From Catenulisporales bacterium (GTDB lineage Bacteria > Actinomycetota > Actinomycetes > Streptomycetales > Catenulisporaceae), in assembly GCA_019510485.1 (NCBI GenBank), contig JAEKKI010000035.1, positions 1 to 34,472 of the forward strand: DNA of 34,472 bases, in the 5' to 3' direction. The notes beneath the pieces are model-generated. The model searched no databases and was not told the origin of the DNA. It was given only the letters and a program-made list of their open reading frames with translations. The position numbers and the translations under genes were made by a program. Positions 32,977-34,472 of this stretch are shown here, in pieces; within the stretch, counting starts at the first letter, position 1, and each line of letters opens with the position of its first letter.

Positions 32977-34270
32977 CCGGGTAGACGGTCATGGCCACGA
33001 TGCGGGTGCCGCCGCTGACCTTCAGGACCTTGGCGATGACGCCGCGGACGCCGTCCGGGGTGAGCAGGGTCTTGCCGGACTGGCTCGGCTGATCGTCGGT
33101 GGGCCGGGAATCAGCAGGCTGGGACGACTCGTTCACCGCGGGCACGAGCGGTGAATCGGCAGTGGTCGAACTATGCGACAGGCCGCCGCCGTGCTGGTTG
33201 GCGGTGTGATTGGCCGCCTTGGCGGCGTGATGGACCAGGTACACCATCGTCAGGCAAGTGGCGAGGGCCGCCACGCCGCTGACGGTGTAGGCACCCACCC
33301 GCGTGCGGCGCTTGGTCTGAATGGTGTGCTGGTCGTAGGGGTTCGCGACCGGGCCGGTGCCGGCATCCGCCGGGGTCCGATCCGCGAACTGCCTGGTGTA
33401 GGCGAAACCACCGGTGTCCGCGGTGTTCCCGGACTCGACCTGCGCCAGCATCGCGTCCAGCTGCCCGGCACCGGGCCGCCGCTCGGGCTCCTTCACCAGC
33501 AGCGCGCTGAGAACCGGCGCCAACGCGCCGCTGCGCACCGGCGGCGGCACTTTAGCCTCGGCGACCGCGGCGATGGTCGCGATCGTGGAGTCGCGGCGCA
33601 GCGGGTTGCGGCCCTCCAGCCCGACATACAGCATCAGACCGAGCGACCACAGATCCGAGGCCGGATCACCCTCACGGCCGTGGATCCGCTCCGGCGCCAT
33701 GTACTCCGGGGAGCCGATCAGCATGCCGGTCGCGGTCAGCCCCGGCGACGCCTCCAGCGCGGCGATGCCGAAGTCGGTGAGCACCGGCGTGCCGTCCTCC
33801 CGCATCAGCACGTTGGCCGGCTTGACGTCCCGGTGCTGGATCCCCGCGGCGTGCGCGGCCCGCAGCGCGCCGAGCACCCCGCGCGCGATCCGCACCGCCT
33901 CGGGCACCGTCAGCGGACCCCGGTCCAGCCGCCCGTCCAGCGACCCGCCGGTCACCAACTCCATGACCAGCCAGGGATGCGCCAGCTCCGGCGAGTCGAC
34001 GATGTGGTGGATCGTCACCACGTTCGGGTGCTGCAACCGCGCGAGCGCCTGCGCCTCCCGCAGCACGCGCTCGCGCACGACGTGCGCCTCTCCGGGATCG
34101 GCGCCGTACACCGCCGGATCAGGCGAGCGCACCTCCTTCAGCGCGACCTCGCGCTGAAGCATCAGATCCCGTGCCCGCCACACCAACCCCATGCCGCCGC
34201 CCCCGAGCCGCTGCAGCAGCTCGAAGCGTCCGTCGATGATGATGTTCCCACCCTGCGCCCCTCCGGTCAT
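32783..34270 (-). CDS. Transmembrane Ser/Thr protein kinase, PknB-like (C-terminus frameshifted)
   Basis: Residues ~16-280 are a Hanks-type kinase with intact motifs: glycine loop GGGGMG (23-28), K45 in ALKEV, HRDVKPAN (H146-R147-D148), DFG (166-168) and APE (192-194), plus DLWSLGLML. A cytoplasmic linker and one transmembrane helix (325-347) follow. A Thr/Ser/Pro-rich extracellular part comes after, and TLLTPDGVRGVIAKVLKVSGGTRIV begins a small domain. From about residue 432 on, the frame changes (near 32968-32980) and the last ~60 codons are not real coding. The correct frame continues to a stop at 32743. The ATG at 34270 has no clear Shine-Dalgarno, and TAGACT ten bases upstream suggests a near-leaderless mRNA. 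No phosphatase or PASTA repeats are visible. Confidence 0.85.
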   Translation of the reverse strand: MTGGAQGGNIIIDGRFELLQRLGGGGMGLVWRARDLMLQREVALKEVRSPDPAVYGADPGEAHVVRERVLREAQALARLQHPNVVTIHHIVDSPELAHPWLVMELVTGGSLDGRLDRGPLTVPEAVRIARGVLGALRAAHAAGIQHRDVKPANVLMREDGTPVLTDFGIAALEASPGLTATGMLIGSPEYMAPERIHGREGDPASDLWSLGLMLYVGLEGRNPLRRDSTIATIAAVAEAKVPPPVRSGALAPVLSALLVKEPERRPGAGQLDAMLAQVESGNTADTGGFAYTRQFADRTPADAGTGPVANPYDQHTIQTKRRTRVGAYTVSGVAALATCLTMVYLVHHAAKAANHTANQHGGGLSHSSTTADSPLVPAVNESSQPADSRPTDDQPSQSGKTLLTPDGVRGVIAKVLKVSGGTRIVAMTVYPDHASPGPHRHQLGRAARPHQGRHRFPGCQEADTDLRHRGLRHHQPRAGDAVLCDRRLPRRVHRR

Positions 34271-34333
34271 GCGGGAAGTCTAGGGGTGCCGGCGGACAGC
34301 TCTCGTCAGGGGAAACATCTGCGCCGAACCGGG

Positions 34334-34472
34334 CTAAACGACCTCGATCCCGTCGATCTCGTCCTCCGACTCGTCCTCCGCGAACGTGTCGAAGTAGCCC
34401 TCCTCCTCGTCCTCGTCGCCGATCAGGTCGAAGCGGCACACCACGCGCTCGGGGTCGGCGTCGGAGAAGGGG
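34334..34472 (-). CDS. C-terminal fragment of an acidic protein (partial)
   Basis: A minus-strand frame enters from the right edge and ends at a TAG (34334-34336). The visible 45 residues include RVVCRFDLIGDEDEEEGYFD and an acidic end with DESEDEIDGIEVV. This acidic tail is conserved-looking coding sequence, but I cannot name the family. The start lies outside the window. Confidence 0.6.
   Translation of the reverse strand, partial: PFSDADPERVVCRFDLIGDEDEEEGYFDTFAEDESEDEIDGIEVV

Overview
This is a high-GC window with strong G/C bias at third codon positions, many GTG and TTG starts, F420-type oxidoreductase and DUF5999 genes, and the SCO2521-SCO2524 gene set. It points to a mycelial actinomycete of the Streptomyces/Catenulispora kind. 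The genus is a guess. I see no phage, insertion sequence, tRNA, rRNA or CRISPR array.

Left part (1-10 kb): the tail of an unidentified gene, a RimJ/RimL-type acetyltransferase, a VOC protein, a CPBP membrane protease, a glutamate-cysteine ligase family enzyme, a membrane-anchored substrate-binding/VWA fusion, a DUF5999 protein, a phased array of G runs, and a small secreted protein. Next comes a PadR regulator with an MDR oxidoreductase, divergent from a SnoaL-like protein across a tandem palindromic operator.

Middle (10-15.7 kb): an MFS exporter preceded by a possible seven-codon leader ORF, and a perfect 17-bp bidirectional terminator. Then gcvP, under a tandem glycine riboswitch, whose frame is broken by an apparent short internal deletion. 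A GNAT acetyltransferase follows.

Core of interest (15.6-27.3 kb): two diverged copies of one four-gene cassette face each other. I recognise the families by recall of the NCBI names SCO2524, SCO2523 (variant P-loop), SCO2522 and SCO2521. Copy A is on the plus strand (16290-21048) and copy B on the minus strand (27312-22535). Gene order and tight translational coupling are the same in both. Each copy carries a related GNAT acetyltransferase: divergent upstream of copy A, and last in the operon of copy B. Where the copies converge there is a membrane protein with a degenerate pore-like C-terminus, which overlaps the tail of the second GNAT. I know of no established function for these families. 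The set looks like a ParA/MinD-type ATPase-like protein working with three partners, plus an acetyltransferase.

Right part (27.3-34.5 kb): an LLM-class F420-type oxidoreductase, an aldo/keto reductase, a RecD2-like helix-hairpin-helix protein with degenerate ATPase motifs, a secreted SGNH hydrolase, a transmembrane Ser/Thr kinase with a frameshift in its extracellular end, and the C-terminus of an acidic protein running off the edge.
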